Origin: Empedobacter brevis NBRC 14943 = ATCC 43319
Lineage (GTDB): Bacteria; Bacteroidota; Bacteroidia; Flavobacteriales; Weeksellaceae
Direction: 5' to 3'
NCBI RefSeq assembly: GCF_000382425.1
Contig: NZ_KB908291.1
Coordinates: 550,060 to 614,059 of the forward strand
Length of the DNA stretch: 64,000 nucleotides
In this document: piece after piece, positions 46,846-55,506 of the stretch
Layout of the letters: every line of letters starts with the position of its first letter
Position numbering within the stretch: the first letter of the stretch is position 1
Made by a program: the position numbers and the translations under genes
The notes under the pieces: generated by a model
Database searches by the model: none
Told to the model about the DNA's origin: nothing
The model's input: only the letters and a program-made list of their open reading frames with translations

Positions 46846-48408
46846 ATGAAATTTCAATCAATTCTTATCCTGATTCTTAGTATTTCAATTAATGGCTATG
46901 CCCAAAATAATATCAGTCCTAAAATAGAACAATTAAGCAAAAAGAAGGACAAAGGAGCTGAAGATTCTTTTTTGATTGGTCAGGAAATGTTGAAAATTTC
47001 TCAAAACGATTGTGAACGAGCAAAAGCATATCTAAGAATGGGAGATGCAAAATGCAAAAATATGCAGTATGCTGAATCTATTAAGTACTTAAAAAAAGCT
47101 GATTTACTCATATCAAAATGTAACTTAATTGAGGATTATTTTAATATAAATTTTTTCCTGATGTTAAATTATCAGGAATTAGATTTAAAAGATGATTTTA
47201 ATAAATCATGGAAAATCGTCAAAGAAATAGCAGTGAAAATGAACGATCCTGAAAAAACGTTTATGATCATGCAGGCAAATGCTTTATTTAATGAAAAAAA
47301 CAGGAATTATTCTGTAGCCATTGTATATAGAAAGCAAATAAGTGATTATGTTGAAAAATTATTAGAATCTGATCCTACTGACCTTAACAGATTATATTTA
47401 GTGATGGCATATACTCAACTTTGTTACGTGTATTTAAAAGACAATCACGTTCCTGAAGCTCAGTACTATTATGGTAAAATACCTGCATTATCTGAAGGGA
47501 TTTCAAAAGAAGACAATTATCTTCTAGATATACAATATTTGGTAAAAGCAATGCTTTTAGCAGAAAATCATCAACTGAAAGAAGCGAGAGAATGGTTTGA
47601 TCAAGCTTTGCTGATTGCTATTCAAAAAAAATACCCAAGCACGATTGCCAAAATTAGTGAAGAACGATTACATTATGGGATTGACAATAAAACTGAACGA
47701 CAAAAGTTATTAAATGTCATTATAAAAATCAATAAAGAAAAGCTAAAAGAGTCAGATAAATATTCATCAACCGAATTAGAAAAAAAGAAAAAAGAAACTT
47801 CTAAAGTTCATCACCAGCTCCGTAATTCAATTATCGTTGGGTCTATATTATTGGCAGCAATCGTTGTAATTTTTGTAATTAACAGAAAGAGTAAAAAGAG
47901 GTTGAAAATAAAATTTGAAAAAATAATAGCAGATTTACAACAGAAAAAGAATGCAGATTCTACTAATATTTTTCCAGTAGCTACAACTGAAAATAATACA
48001 CAAGCATCAAAAAGTGAGCTACAGATTTCTAAAATAATGTCTGTTGAAAAAGAAAAAGAGTTACTGCAGAAGCTAATGCTATTTGAAGAAGGAACAGAAT
48101 ACACCTCCAAAAATTTTACATTTTCTAATTTTATTTCAGCTTTGGAGACCAATTCTAAGTATGCAAATTATATTGTAAAACAACACAGAGGGAAAAGTTT
48201 CAATGATTATATCAATGGATTACGAATACAATATATCATTGAAAAACTTTACAATCACCCTGAGTATTTAAATTATAAAATTAGCTATTTGGCAGAGATT
48301 TCAGGGTTTTCAACACACAGTCGTTTCGCTCAAATATTTAAGAGTGTAACAGAAATATCTCCTTCAAAATTTATTCAGCAATTGGTTAATGCACAAGAAA
48401 AAAAATAA
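46846..48408 (+). CDS. Membrane-anchored TPR protein with AraC-type DNA-binding domain
   Basis: 520 residues from the ATG at 46846 (MKFQSILILILSISINGYAQ); a TTG at 46828 is in frame but a less likely start. After the signal come TPR-like helices (residues about 40-300), one transmembrane helix (SIIVGSILLAAIVVIFVI) and a C-terminal AraC HTH (SFNDYINGLRIQYIIEKLYN ... ISYLAEISGFSTHSRFAQIFKSVTEISPSKFIQQL). This one-component layout is common in Flavobacteriia. Targets may be the secreted-protein cassette downstream, but that is inference. Confidence 0.9.
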   Translation: MKFQSILILILSISINGYAQNNISPKIEQLSKKKDKGAEDSFLIGQEMLKISQNDCERAKAYLRMGDAKCKNMQYAESIKYLKKADLLISKCNLIEDYFNINFFLMLNYQELDLKDDFNKSWKIVKEIAVKMNDPEKTFMIMQANALFNEKNRNYSVAIVYRKQISDYVEKLLESDPTDLNRLYLVMAYTQLCYVYLKDNHVPEAQYYYGKIPALSEGISKEDNYLLDIQYLVKAMLLAENHQLKEAREWFDQALLIAIQKKYPSTIAKISEERLHYGIDNKTERQKLLNVIIKINKEKLKESDKYSSTELEKKKKETSKVHHQLRNSIIVGSILLAAIVVIFVINRKSKKRLKIKFEKIIADLQQKKNADSTNIFPVATTENNTQASKSELQISKIMSVEKEKELLQKLMLFEEGTEYTSKNFTFSNFISALETNSKYANYIVKQHRGKSFNDYINGLRIQYIIEKLYNHPEYLNYKISYLAEISGFSTHSRFAQIFKSVTEISPSKFIQQLVNAQEKK

Positions 48409-48412
48409 CACA

Positions 48413-48448
48413 AATATTTAATTTTCAATATATTGAAAATTAAATATT
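48413..48448. terminator. Perfect 36-bp palindrome after the TPR-AraC gene
   Basis: Two 18-bp arms joined without a loop (AATATTTAATTTTCAATA and its reverse complement), 5 bases after the stop codon. It could be a terminator on both strands, though it has no long T-run; a dimer-binding operator is another option. Confidence 0.6.
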
Positions 48449-48738
48449 ATCTATATTCTATAATCGGGGCATTCTACAACTAACATTCTATTCTCCCATA
48501 GTATACTTTTACACCCATAAATAAAACAAGTGATAAAAAAGTTTCTTTCATTTAAACAAGCTCTACACAGAGAAATCATTTTACGAATTTTTCCCTTATG
48601 TATTTTATTTTTATACAAAGACCTTATTCTAGTATTTGTATTCAAAAAGAAATCGTTGTACCTCAAATTTCAACCAAATTCTTACAGCGAACTGTAATCA
48701 TATATTTAAATTAAAATATTACTTAAACAAACCAATTT
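48449..48738 (+). other. Leader region before the first secreted-protein gene
   Basis: No ORF seen. Unlike the three minus-strand cassettes it lacks the AGTAGTC/GACTACT inverted sites, so no promoter inversion is expected here. TAGTATTTG at about 48633 resembles a -7 box with one extra base. Confidence 0.4.
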
Positions 48739-49491
48739 ATGAAAAAGCATTTAATTATTTTAATGTCTTTATTTCCCGTTTCATTTTTGTTCTCTCAAGT
48801 AGGGATAAATACAGAAAATCCACAAGGAATATTCCATGTAGATGGAGAAAAAGACAATCCGGCGACAGGAAATCCTTCAGTTGCAGCACAAGCAAATGAT
48901 TTTATAGTAACGGCGGCAGGAAATGTAGGAATAGGTACTACAAACCCTACTAGAAAATTAGAAATTGTATCTACAACCAGTCCATCTTTCAGACTTAATG
49001 ATGGATCTCAACAAACTGGTTATTATTTAGTCTCTGATGCGAATGGTAATGGATCCTGGAAGTCGTTAACTACTTCAATAGCTGCAACATTTCCAGCTAC
49101 CGGATATTCAGGAGCGGTTAACTCCACCGGATATAGTGGAGTATCTATTACTCTTCCTCCCGGACAATGGCTTATACTAACCAATATCTTACTAAAGGGA
49201 ACTAATAATCCCTCTGGAGGCAATGGTGCATGGGTAAGGCTTCAATGGAGTAGATCGCAAGGATCGGCAAATACTTCCGGTATTACAGGAAGTCTCAATT
49301 CAGGAATTTTTGTAGCTCCTTATGGTCTCGCAACAGGATCTTCTATCATAAATAATTCTTCAAGCAGCGATACTACTTTTTATTTGAACCTATCAGGAAC
49401 TGATATTTTTGGATCATATACTGGAAATTGGGACAATTTAGGAGCTGCTGTTTGGCAAGAAAACTCGATTATCGCCTACCCTTCAAACTAA
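48739..49491 (+). CDS. Secreted VGINTxNPQ family protein (C1q-like C-terminus)
   Basis: 250 residues. The signal peptide MKKHLIILMSLFPVSFLFSQ and the following VGINTENPQGIFHVDGEKDNPATG...DFIVTAAGNVGIGTTNP are nearly the same as in the cassette proteins at 59419, 61242 and 62921. The C-terminal part (LPPGQWLILTNILLKG ... DNLGAAVWQENSIIAYPSN) is a beta-sandwich-like region. These resemble adhesin or tail-fibre-like surface proteins. The next gene encodes a second family member after 13 bases, then small regulators A and B. Confidence 0.75.
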   Translation: MKKHLIILMSLFPVSFLFSQVGINTENPQGIFHVDGEKDNPATGNPSVAAQANDFIVTAAGNVGIGTTNPTRKLEIVSTTSPSFRLNDGSQQTGYYLVSDANGNGSWKSLTTSIAATFPATGYSGAVNSTGYSGVSITLPPGQWLILTNILLKGTNNPSGGNGAWVRLQWSRSQGSANTSGITGSLNSGIFVAPYGLATGSSIINNSSSSDTTFYLNLSGTDIFGSYTGNWDNLGAAVWQENSIIAYPSN

Positions 49492-49504
49492 AAAAACAAT
49501 TGAG

Positions 49505-50266
49505 ATGAAATACATATATATGTTAATATTCATGCAACCTTCTTTAAGTTTATATGCTCAAGTAGGAGTTAATACTCATTATCCTCTAGGTATCTTTCAT
49601 GTGGATGGTGCAAAAGATGATACCCCTACTCCGACTTCCAATATGACTGAAAATGATTTTTTAGTAAATTCTGATGGTAAAATAGGAATAGGAACTATTA
49701 CTCCACAAACTTCTCTACATGTAAACACGGCCTTATTCAGAAATGGTTTCAGACTTGCAGATGGGACACAAGGAAATGGAAAGTTACTAAAAAGTTTAAA
49801 TGTGAATGGAGATGTTGCATGGGAAAACCGGTTATCTGTAAAAATAGTCCAGCAAAATGGGAATTATAATGGAACGGTTAATTCTGATATGCAGTATGCT
49901 TCAAGAAGAATATCATTAGAACCCGGCAAATGGATTATCAGAACAAATCTTTTGCTTTATACTAGAAAAGATGGTTCTATAAATGACGGGTTTTATGCCA
50001 GATTTTCATGGGCTGAATACAATGGAACCTCATATAACATAACTCCTGATGCCATTTTTGGAAATAGTATTGGAGGGGCTTATATAGCACGATATGGATT
50101 AGCAACAGGAAATACTATTATTGAAAACACTTCTTCCTCAGCAAAAATGTACTATTTAGTTACCAGAACACCTATTTTTATAGGGGCTTATAATCCAAAT
50201 ACACTCTGGAATAATCTAGGAGGAGGTTGGGCAGAGACATCCATTATTGCTTTTCCCGCAAATTAA
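49505..50266 (+). CDS. Secreted VGINTxNPQ family protein, second copy
   Basis: 253 residues with a signal peptide (MKYIYMLIFMQPSLSLYAQ), then VGVNTHYPLGIFHVDGAKDD and a similar C-terminal domain (LEPGKWIIRTNLLLYTRKDG ... NNLGGGWAETSIIAFPAN). It is close in layout to the gene upstream. It is followed 5 bases later by the GTG start of a type A HTH protein, so the two secreted proteins and A and B form one operon. Confidence 0.75.
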   Translation: MKYIYMLIFMQPSLSLYAQVGVNTHYPLGIFHVDGAKDDTPTPTSNMTENDFLVNSDGKIGIGTITPQTSLHVNTALFRNGFRLADGTQGNGKLLKSLNVNGDVAWENRLSVKIVQQNGNYNGTVNSDMQYASRRISLEPGKWIIRTNLLLYTRKDGSINDGFYARFSWAEYNGTSYNITPDAIFGNSIGGAYIARYGLATGNTIIENTSSSAKMYYLVTRTPIFIGAYNPNTLWNNLGGGWAETSIIAFPAN

Positions 50267-50271
50267 TAAAA

Positions 50272-50688
50272 GTGAATTTCAAAGATATTCATATCGGAAT
50301 CCTAATTAACCAACTTGTTACAGAACGTGGGGTAGAAATATCCCGCATCTGTAACTTTATGAAATGCTCAGAAAGCGAAATTGAAAAGATGTATCAACAA
50401 GAAAGTTTAGAGATAGAAATCTTATTGAAATGGAGCAAACTACTGGAATACGACTTTTTCAGAATCTATTCCCAACATTTGATTCTGTATGCGCCTTCAT
50501 CTACAAAAAAAGAAATAAAACCTAAGCAATCTTTTCTGCCTCAATTTCGAAAAAACGTTTATACAAAAGAAATTATTGATTTTATACTGGAGCAAATCAA
50601 CACTGGAAGGATGAGTAAAAATGAAGCCATTCAACGATACAAAATTCCAAAAACTACTCTTTACAAATGGATAAAAAAATACAAATAA
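50272..50688 (+). CDS. Small HTH protein, family A
   Basis: 138 residues with a GTG start ((V)NFKDIHIGILINQLVTERGVEISRICNFMKCSE); an ATG-type start at 50227 would overlap the previous gene. Conserved family features are IEILLKWSKLLEYDFFRIYSQHLILYAP, FRKNVYTKEIIDFILEQINTGRMSKNEA and a C-terminal HTH ERYxIPKTTLYKWIKKYK. The HTH resembles transposase/resolvase-type helices, but there is no catalytic domain, so it is probably a regulator. Other copies are at 53324, 58877 and 62459. Confidence 0.75.
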   Translation: MNFKDIHIGILINQLVTERGVEISRICNFMKCSESEIEKMYQQESLEIEILLKWSKLLEYDFFRIYSQHLILYAPSSTKKEIKPKQSFLPQFRKNVYTKEIIDFILEQINTGRMSKNEAIQRYKIPKTTLYKWIKKYK

Positions 50689-51002
50689 AACAACCTGATT
50701 ACAAGCAAATATTTCTGGACATTTTAGAAGAAAAATACCCAAATAAAAAAGAAAAATGCTCAGATATTTTAAATCAAGAGCCATTATCTGTAATTGAAAT
50801 TATAGCGCTTAATAAAATCATATTCGATACTGATAAAGAAAATGAAAAATCCAATCAAAAACACCGTTCTTACAGCAAAGCTGCTATCTTTAAGATTTTA
50901 GATTATCAAAAAGAACATCATCTAAATAATTCCCAATTGGCCAATCATTTCAACTTAAGCCGAAATACAATCGCTAAATGGAAAAAAGTGTTTCTAGTCT
51001 AA
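50667..51002 (+). CDS. Small HTH protein, family B
   Basis: 111 residues. The N-terminal part is YKQIFLDILEEKYPNKKEKCSDILNQEPLSVIEIIALNKIIF; the C-terminal HTH is KHRSYSKAAIFKILDYQKEHHLNNSQLANHFNLSRNTIAKWKKVFLV. It overlaps gene A by 22 bases. Copies at 53880 and 58468. A and B together look like a two-component DNA-binding pair whose target may be the secreted-protein cassettes. Confidence 0.72.
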   Translation: MDKKIQIKQPDYKQIFLDILEEKYPNKKEKCSDILNQEPLSVIEIIALNKIIFDTDKENEKSNQKHRSYSKAAIFKILDYQKEHHLNNSQLANHFNLSRNTIAKWKKVFLV

Positions 51003-51107
51003 AAAATTTAATTGTTATAAGCAGTTAACTTTCTTTTTCTTACTTAAGCCATATATTTCTATTGTTCTATTTTATTTAACAATAATAGTTAAGATACTAT
51101 TTTTTGG

Positions 51108-51115
51108 TATTTTTG
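51108..51115 (+). promoter_or_regulatory. -7 element of the NADAR gene
   Basis: TATTTTTG fits TAnnTTTG, about 30 bases before the start codon. Confidence 0.5.
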
Positions 51116-51145
51116 TGAATATTTACCTGAAAGTCTGTAGAAATT

Positions 51146-51919
51146 ATGATGCGAAACATTTATACTATTAATTGGTTAATCGAACAATATGAAAACGGGA
51201 AAAAACTAGATTTCATTTATTTCTGGGGGCACAGCAGTAAATATCACGAAGAAGTTGGAAAATTTTGTTTCAGCCAATGGTTTCCTTCCGAATTTGTTGT
51301 GAATGGAAAATTATATAAGAGTGCCGAACATTGGATGATGTCACAAAAGGCGATTCTATTTAATGACATCAAAAGTTTTGAAGCGGTTCTCCAAACTGAT
51401 TCCCCTAAAATTGCAAAAGAAATTGGAAGAAATGTTAAGCATTATAATAATGAAATATGGGATACAGTAAAATATAAAATTGTTGTTGCAGGTAACTTTC
51501 ATAAATTTTATCAAAATGAAAAAATTAGAGATTTTCTTCTGAATACTGCAGAAAAAATCATTGTTGAGGCAAGTCCCGAAGATACAATTTGGGGAATTGG
51601 TTTAGCAGAAGAAAACAAAGAAATTAATAACCTTTATTTGTGGAGAGGTGAAAATCTTTTAGGTTTTGTATTGATGGAGGTTCGAAATATTTTAAAACAA
51701 ATAACGACTAATAAACTCCATCTATTTACTATAACTCCACCATGGGTAATGTTTCCCGGAATACCTAAGGAGGATATGTTTTGGGGGATGGGAAAAGGAG
51801 AAGATTATTTGAGAGAATTTTATACAAACTATTCGTCATTAAATTCTGAGGATCAGTTTGTGTATTCATTATCCTATTTAGAACCTATAGACTGGTTTGG
51901 GTTTTATGAAGAATTATAA
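51146..51919 (+). CDS. NADAR domain protein
   Basis: 257 residues. The NADAR domain (YbiA-like) has FWGHSSKYHEEVGKFCFSQWFPSEFVVNGKLYKSAEHWMMSQKAILFND and EASPEDTIWGIGLAEENKEINN. Family members cleave N-glycosidic bonds and some remove ADP-ribose from guanine, acting in conflict systems. A C-terminal extension of about 75 residues (TPPWVMFPGIPKEDMFWGMGKGEDYL...) is not part of the usual domain. No DarT-like partner is adjacent. Confidence 0.82.
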   Translation: MMRNIYTINWLIEQYENGKKLDFIYFWGHSSKYHEEVGKFCFSQWFPSEFVVNGKLYKSAEHWMMSQKAILFNDIKSFEAVLQTDSPKIAKEIGRNVKHYNNEIWDTVKYKIVVAGNFHKFYQNEKIRDFLLNTAEKIIVEASPEDTIWGIGLAEENKEINNLYLWRGENLLGFVLMEVRNILKQITTNKLHLFTITPPWVMFPGIPKEDMFWGMGKGEDYLREFYTNYSSLNSEDQFVYSLSYLEPIDWFGFYEEL

Positions 51920-52121
51920 AAATGGATACATATTACAATAAACCAAAAGATTAATCTTGTCCATTGCTTCATTTTATAAGCGATATGAAAAAACGCATAA
52001 AACTTCTTATTTTAAAGAAATAATATAAATCTCAACCACGAGTTCAAGACTAAAAAAAGTATAATTTTATAAGACGTAAGAAATTAAGCTAAATATTTCA
52101 TTCATTATTATTTCCAAAACT

Positions 52122-53084
52122 TTATTTTTTTAATGCTTCATCCAATATTTCCTTAAAAACTTCCGGCTGATCAATCCAAATATTATGCCCCGCTGAATCA
52201 ATCAACTTAAAATCAATATTCTTATAGTTTTTAATAAGTTCCTGGTGAATCTGTCCTTTAAAATCCAGAAAATCATACTCACCAAAAATAATAGTGGTCT
52301 TCCCGTTTTCATTCAGCAATTTTCTATAATCATAATTCCAATTCACGGTTTCTGTCATAACAGATGCTTCCGGATTGTAATAATGAAATCCGCCCCGCAT
52401 AAGATTATAACGTTCTATTTTATAAATATTCGCTGCTGCAAATGTCATACGATTAAATTCAGATCGTTCTTTGTTACTTGTCAACTTTCCATTCAATTTT
52501 TTGTACTTTTTATAGATTGGTAATGCTTTAATTTCTGCTCTAGAACTCAAAAACTTAACCTGTTCTTCCGAACGTTTTGAAAAAACACTTCCTACACTAT
52601 CAGATTTAGAAAGAATAGCTCCAACTAATACAAGGTTTGAAACTTTCTCAGGATGTTTATTCAGGTATTCCATTGCCACCAAAGTTCCCATAGAATGAGC
52701 CATAATTTTAACTTTCTTAGCTTCCAATTGATTGATTAATAAATCTAAATCATGTACATTTTTTGGAAATGTAAGTTGTTCTTTAGGCGCAGGAGAAAGT
52801 AAAGATCCTCTTTGGTCATAAAGAACAAAGTGATACTTATCTTCTAATCCTTGAATTGCATCAAGCATATAATCGTGATTTGCTCCAAATCCTCCATGAA
52901 TAACTACAACAGTATCTTTTCCTTTTCCCAATTCCCGAACATAAATATCCTGATGATAGACATCGAGAGTATCTGGCGTACTCAGGTACCATTCCGTGTA
53001 ATCTTTACTTTGTCCAAAAGATTGGCTACACAATCCCAGGACACTAAAAAAAAAGATGCTGGCTATTCTTTTCATGTGTTTCAT
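52122..53084 (-). CDS. Secreted alpha/beta hydrolase
   Basis: 320 residues with a signal peptide (MKHMKRIASIFFFSVLGLCSQSFGQ; the ATG two codons in is an alternative start). The core has VVVIHGGFGANHDYMLD, the nucleophile in MAHSMGTLVAMEYL (AHSMG), and a C-terminal DSAGHNIWIDQPEVFKEIL with the catalytic histidine. It resembles proline-iminopeptidase-like hydrolases. The substrate is unknown. Confidence 0.85.
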   Translation of the reverse strand: MKHMKRIASIFFFSVLGLCSQSFGQSKDYTEWYLSTPDTLDVYHQDIYVRELGKGKDTVVVIHGGFGANHDYMLDAIQGLEDKYHFVLYDQRGSLLSPAPKEQLTFPKNVHDLDLLINQLEAKKVKIMAHSMGTLVAMEYLNKHPEKVSNLVLVGAILSKSDSVGSVFSKRSEEQVKFLSSRAEIKALPIYKKYKKLNGKLTSNKERSEFNRMTFAAANIYKIERYNLMRGGFHYYNPEASVMTETVNWNYDYRKLLNENGKTTIIFGEYDFLDFKGQIHQELIKNYKNIDFKLIDSAGHNIWIDQPEVFKEILDEALKK

Positions 53085-53268
53085 ATATTTTTTTATAATA
53101 TTCTCGTTCGCAATTTATTTCAATATCATATCTCAATTGGCATTTTCGAACGCATGTCTCTTCTTCAGAATATAAATAAAACACATTAAAAACAATAAGA
53201 CAATATCAAAACAGCATATATACAATTATTATTCGCAAATACGCAAGTTTTTATTTGTTCTCATCTCC

Positions 53269-53276
53269 TAATTTTG
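53269..53276 (+). promoter_or_regulatory. -7 element of the orphan A gene
   Basis: TAATTTTG fits TAnnTTTG. Transcription starting near 53281 supports the start codon at 53324. Confidence 0.45.
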
Positions 53277-53323
53277 AAAATATGCTATTCTCAATAGCTT
53301 ATCGTAATAATGATTTGAGGAAC

Positions 53324-53761
53324 ATGAATTTAAAAAAAATTGAAATAGGTAAAAAAATTGAAGCACTGGTTAAAGAGAGAAAAATAAACATTGAACGGGC
53401 ATGTAATTTTTTAAAATGTACCCCAGAGGATGTAGAAAAGATGTATAAAGCAAATGATATAACATGCGAATTACTTTTAAAATGGTCAAAGTTACTTGAA
53501 TACGATTTATTCAGGCTTTATTCTCAGCACTTGATTCTTTATTCTCCTAAGTCTGCGAATACCAAAGAGAATAAGTCTCAAACAACAAATGATAGTGCAT
53601 TTCCTGTTTTCAGGAAAAACCTCTATACCAGTGAAATAATCGATTATATTCTGGAGCTAATCCAAAGCGGAAAAAAGACGAGAAATCAGGTAATCGAAGA
53701 GTATAATATACCCAAGACAACTCTCTATAAGTGGATCAATAAGTACAACCAAGAAAAATAG
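53324..53761 (+). CDS. Small HTH protein, family A (orphan copy)
   Basis: 145 residues from ATG 53324 (MNLKKIEIGKKIEALVKERKINIERACNFLKCTPEDVEKMY); the upstream in-frame TTG (53255) lies near the promoter and is unlikely. It has the family A middle part (LLLKWSKLLEYDLFRLYSQHLILYSP) and HTH (VIEEYNIPKTTLYKWINKYN). It converges with a family B gene and no secreted-protein gene is attached. Confidence 0.75.
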   Translation: MNLKKIEIGKKIEALVKERKINIERACNFLKCTPEDVEKMYKANDITCELLLKWSKLLEYDLFRLYSQHLILYSPKSANTKENKSQTTNDSAFPVFRKNLYTSEIIDYILELIQSGKKTRNQVIEEYNIPKTTLYKWINKYNQEK

Positions 53762-53830
53762 AATGTCAACAGCTAGCCTATAAATTCATTTAAAATATAT
53801 GCTATCAATCGGATCGATATAGAAAACAAT

Positions 53831-53864
53831 AATAAGCCAGTATTTATGAAAATACTGGCTTATT
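53831..53864. terminator. Bidirectional terminator between orphan A and B
   Basis: AATAAGCCAGTATTT and AAATACTGGCTTATT, 15-bp arms with a 4-base loop. Confidence 0.9.
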
Positions 53865-53879
53865 ATTATATGCCGGAAA

Positions 53880-54218
53880 TTATTCCTTGTAATTTATGGA
53901 GAACATTTTTCTCCATTTAGTAACTGTATTTCTACTCAATTTGAAATAATTCGCCAGTTCATTATTGTTTAAATTATTCTTACGCTGAAACTCTAACATA
54001 TATAAAATATCCTCTTTAGTATATACTTTATGTTTTTGATTCTTTTCTGAAATTAATTTTGATTCTCCAAAAATTAATGTATTCAGTTGTATGATATCAA
54101 TAGACGTTAAAGATTTTTTGGCAAGAAAGCCTAAGCATAGCTCAAGTTTATGGGGATACTTATCACGTATAATATCTGTATAAATTTTTCTGTAATCAGG
54201 TGAATTTTTCTCATTCAT
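53880..54218 (-). CDS. Small HTH protein, family B (orphan copy)
   Basis: 112 residues: YRKIYTDIIRDKYPHKLELCLGFLAKKSLTSIDIIQLNTLIFGE, then the HTH YTKEDILYMLEFQRKNNLNNNELANYFKLSRNTVTKWRKMFS. Homologous to 50667 and 58468. It converges with the orphan A gene, so the two are not in one operon here. Confidence 0.72.
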   Translation of the reverse strand: MNEKNSPDYRKIYTDIIRDKYPHKLELCLGFLAKKSLTSIDIIQLNTLIFGESKLISEKNQKHKVYTKEDILYMLEFQRKNNLNNNELANYFKLSRNTVTKWRKMFSINYKE

Positions 54219-54461
54219 ATTCTTTACATTTAAAAAATTAATTGATTAATTCCAAGCTAATTATAAAATATTTTCAAGTAAGGAGAGAATTTGTTATAAC
54301 CGTTCTTAAAATTACGATCAAATACAAGACAATAATTGCAGAAAAGCGAACAATCGTTGTAAGATTTATAATAGAAGACAATTAATATCTATCTTAATAA
54401 TCCTTATAGCATATAAAAACTTGATACTTTGATCCTATTTTTTTAGTTAAAAAATGACAGC

Positions 54462-55322
54462 TTAAGCGACTCTTTTTCTATAAAATTTAGGGCTCGTACC
54501 GGTTTTTAATTTGAAAAATTTTGAAAAGTGGCTGAGATCCTTAAACCCCAGTATATAAGAGATTTCTCCGATATTCATTTCATTCTTGATAAGTAGTAAT
54601 TTAGCCTCAAAAATAATTCGATTATCAATATATTCTCTTGCTGTGGTTTGATCCGCTTTGGCAAAAGCTTTTTGCAATGTTCTGACACTTACGTTTAATT
54701 TCTCTGAAAAATATTCGACACTTTGTTTTTTATTGACTTCTTTGTTAACTAATTCTTTAAAATTTGACACAAGAAGTGATTCTCGGGACATTATTATTTC
54801 TTCATTATTCTCATTCACAATTTCCTCTATCAGAAGCAAAATACTAAACAATAAACTATTTAGAATGGTTTCTTTATTTGTAATGTCATTTTTAATAACA
54901 CTGCTAATCAACAAAAAAATTGTTTTCAATTCTTTGAAATTTTCTGATACATGAATTGGCTTACCTGCTATTTTAGCATTAAATAATTTTGATAAACTAA
55001 AAAAAGTTTTCTGTTTAAGACTTGTCACCAGAAAATCCTCTGTAAATATTAAAATCTGAACATTCCCTTCTACTTGGTTATACTTGTTGATTTGTTCCGG
55101 GTGAAGAAATACAAGTTCCTCATTTTTACTAATGATTTCTTTGTAGTCAACAGTTTGATTCACATATCCGTCTTCGACCAATTGAATAACAAAAAAAGGA
55201 ATTTTATGGTGATGACATAAAATATGTCCTCTTTCCTTTATGAGATCATATAAAGAGGAGGTATTAATTTTTAATCCATTAATAAGATAATAAAATTGTT
55301 CAGAAATATAATTGTTCTTCAT
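54462..55322 (-). CDS. AraC family regulator
   Basis: 286 residues. The N-terminal sensor part is beta-rich (HILCHHHKIPFFVIQLVEDGYVNQTVDYKEI) and the C-terminal double HTH is LNVSVRTLQKAFAKADQTTAREYIDNRIIFEAKLLLIKNEMNIGEISYILGFKDLSHFSKFFKLKTGTSP. It lies downstream of a polytopic membrane protein gene on the same strand, with a 184-base gap. Its targets are unknown. Confidence 0.9.
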   Translation of the reverse strand: MKNNYISEQFYYLINGLKINTSSLYDLIKERGHILCHHHKIPFFVIQLVEDGYVNQTVDYKEIISKNEELVFLHPEQINKYNQVEGNVQILIFTEDFLVTSLKQKTFFSLSKLFNAKIAGKPIHVSENFKELKTIFLLISSVIKNDITNKETILNSLLFSILLLIEEIVNENNEEIIMSRESLLVSNFKELVNKEVNKKQSVEYFSEKLNVSVRTLQKAFAKADQTTAREYIDNRIIFEAKLLLIKNEMNIGEISYILGFKDLSHFSKFFKLKTGTSPKFYRKRVA

Positions 55323-55506
55323 TTTCTAATTCATCCGGCATTTACAGCCCAAAATAGAAAATCTTTTTTTCTAAAAAAAATTGTAGTTTCACAAACTTCC
55401 TTTGAAGAGAAATCACAACCTTTGGACTTGATTTTATTAAAAAAATTAAAAACTTACACTGTATGTATAAACCAATAACTAGCATTTATTAAAAATCATT
55501 GCTCAA

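Noticed and set aside
50272..50688. Family A protein as a transposase or recombinase
   Set aside because: It has a transposase-like HTH but is too short and lacks any catalytic DDE, Tyr or Ser recombinase motif.
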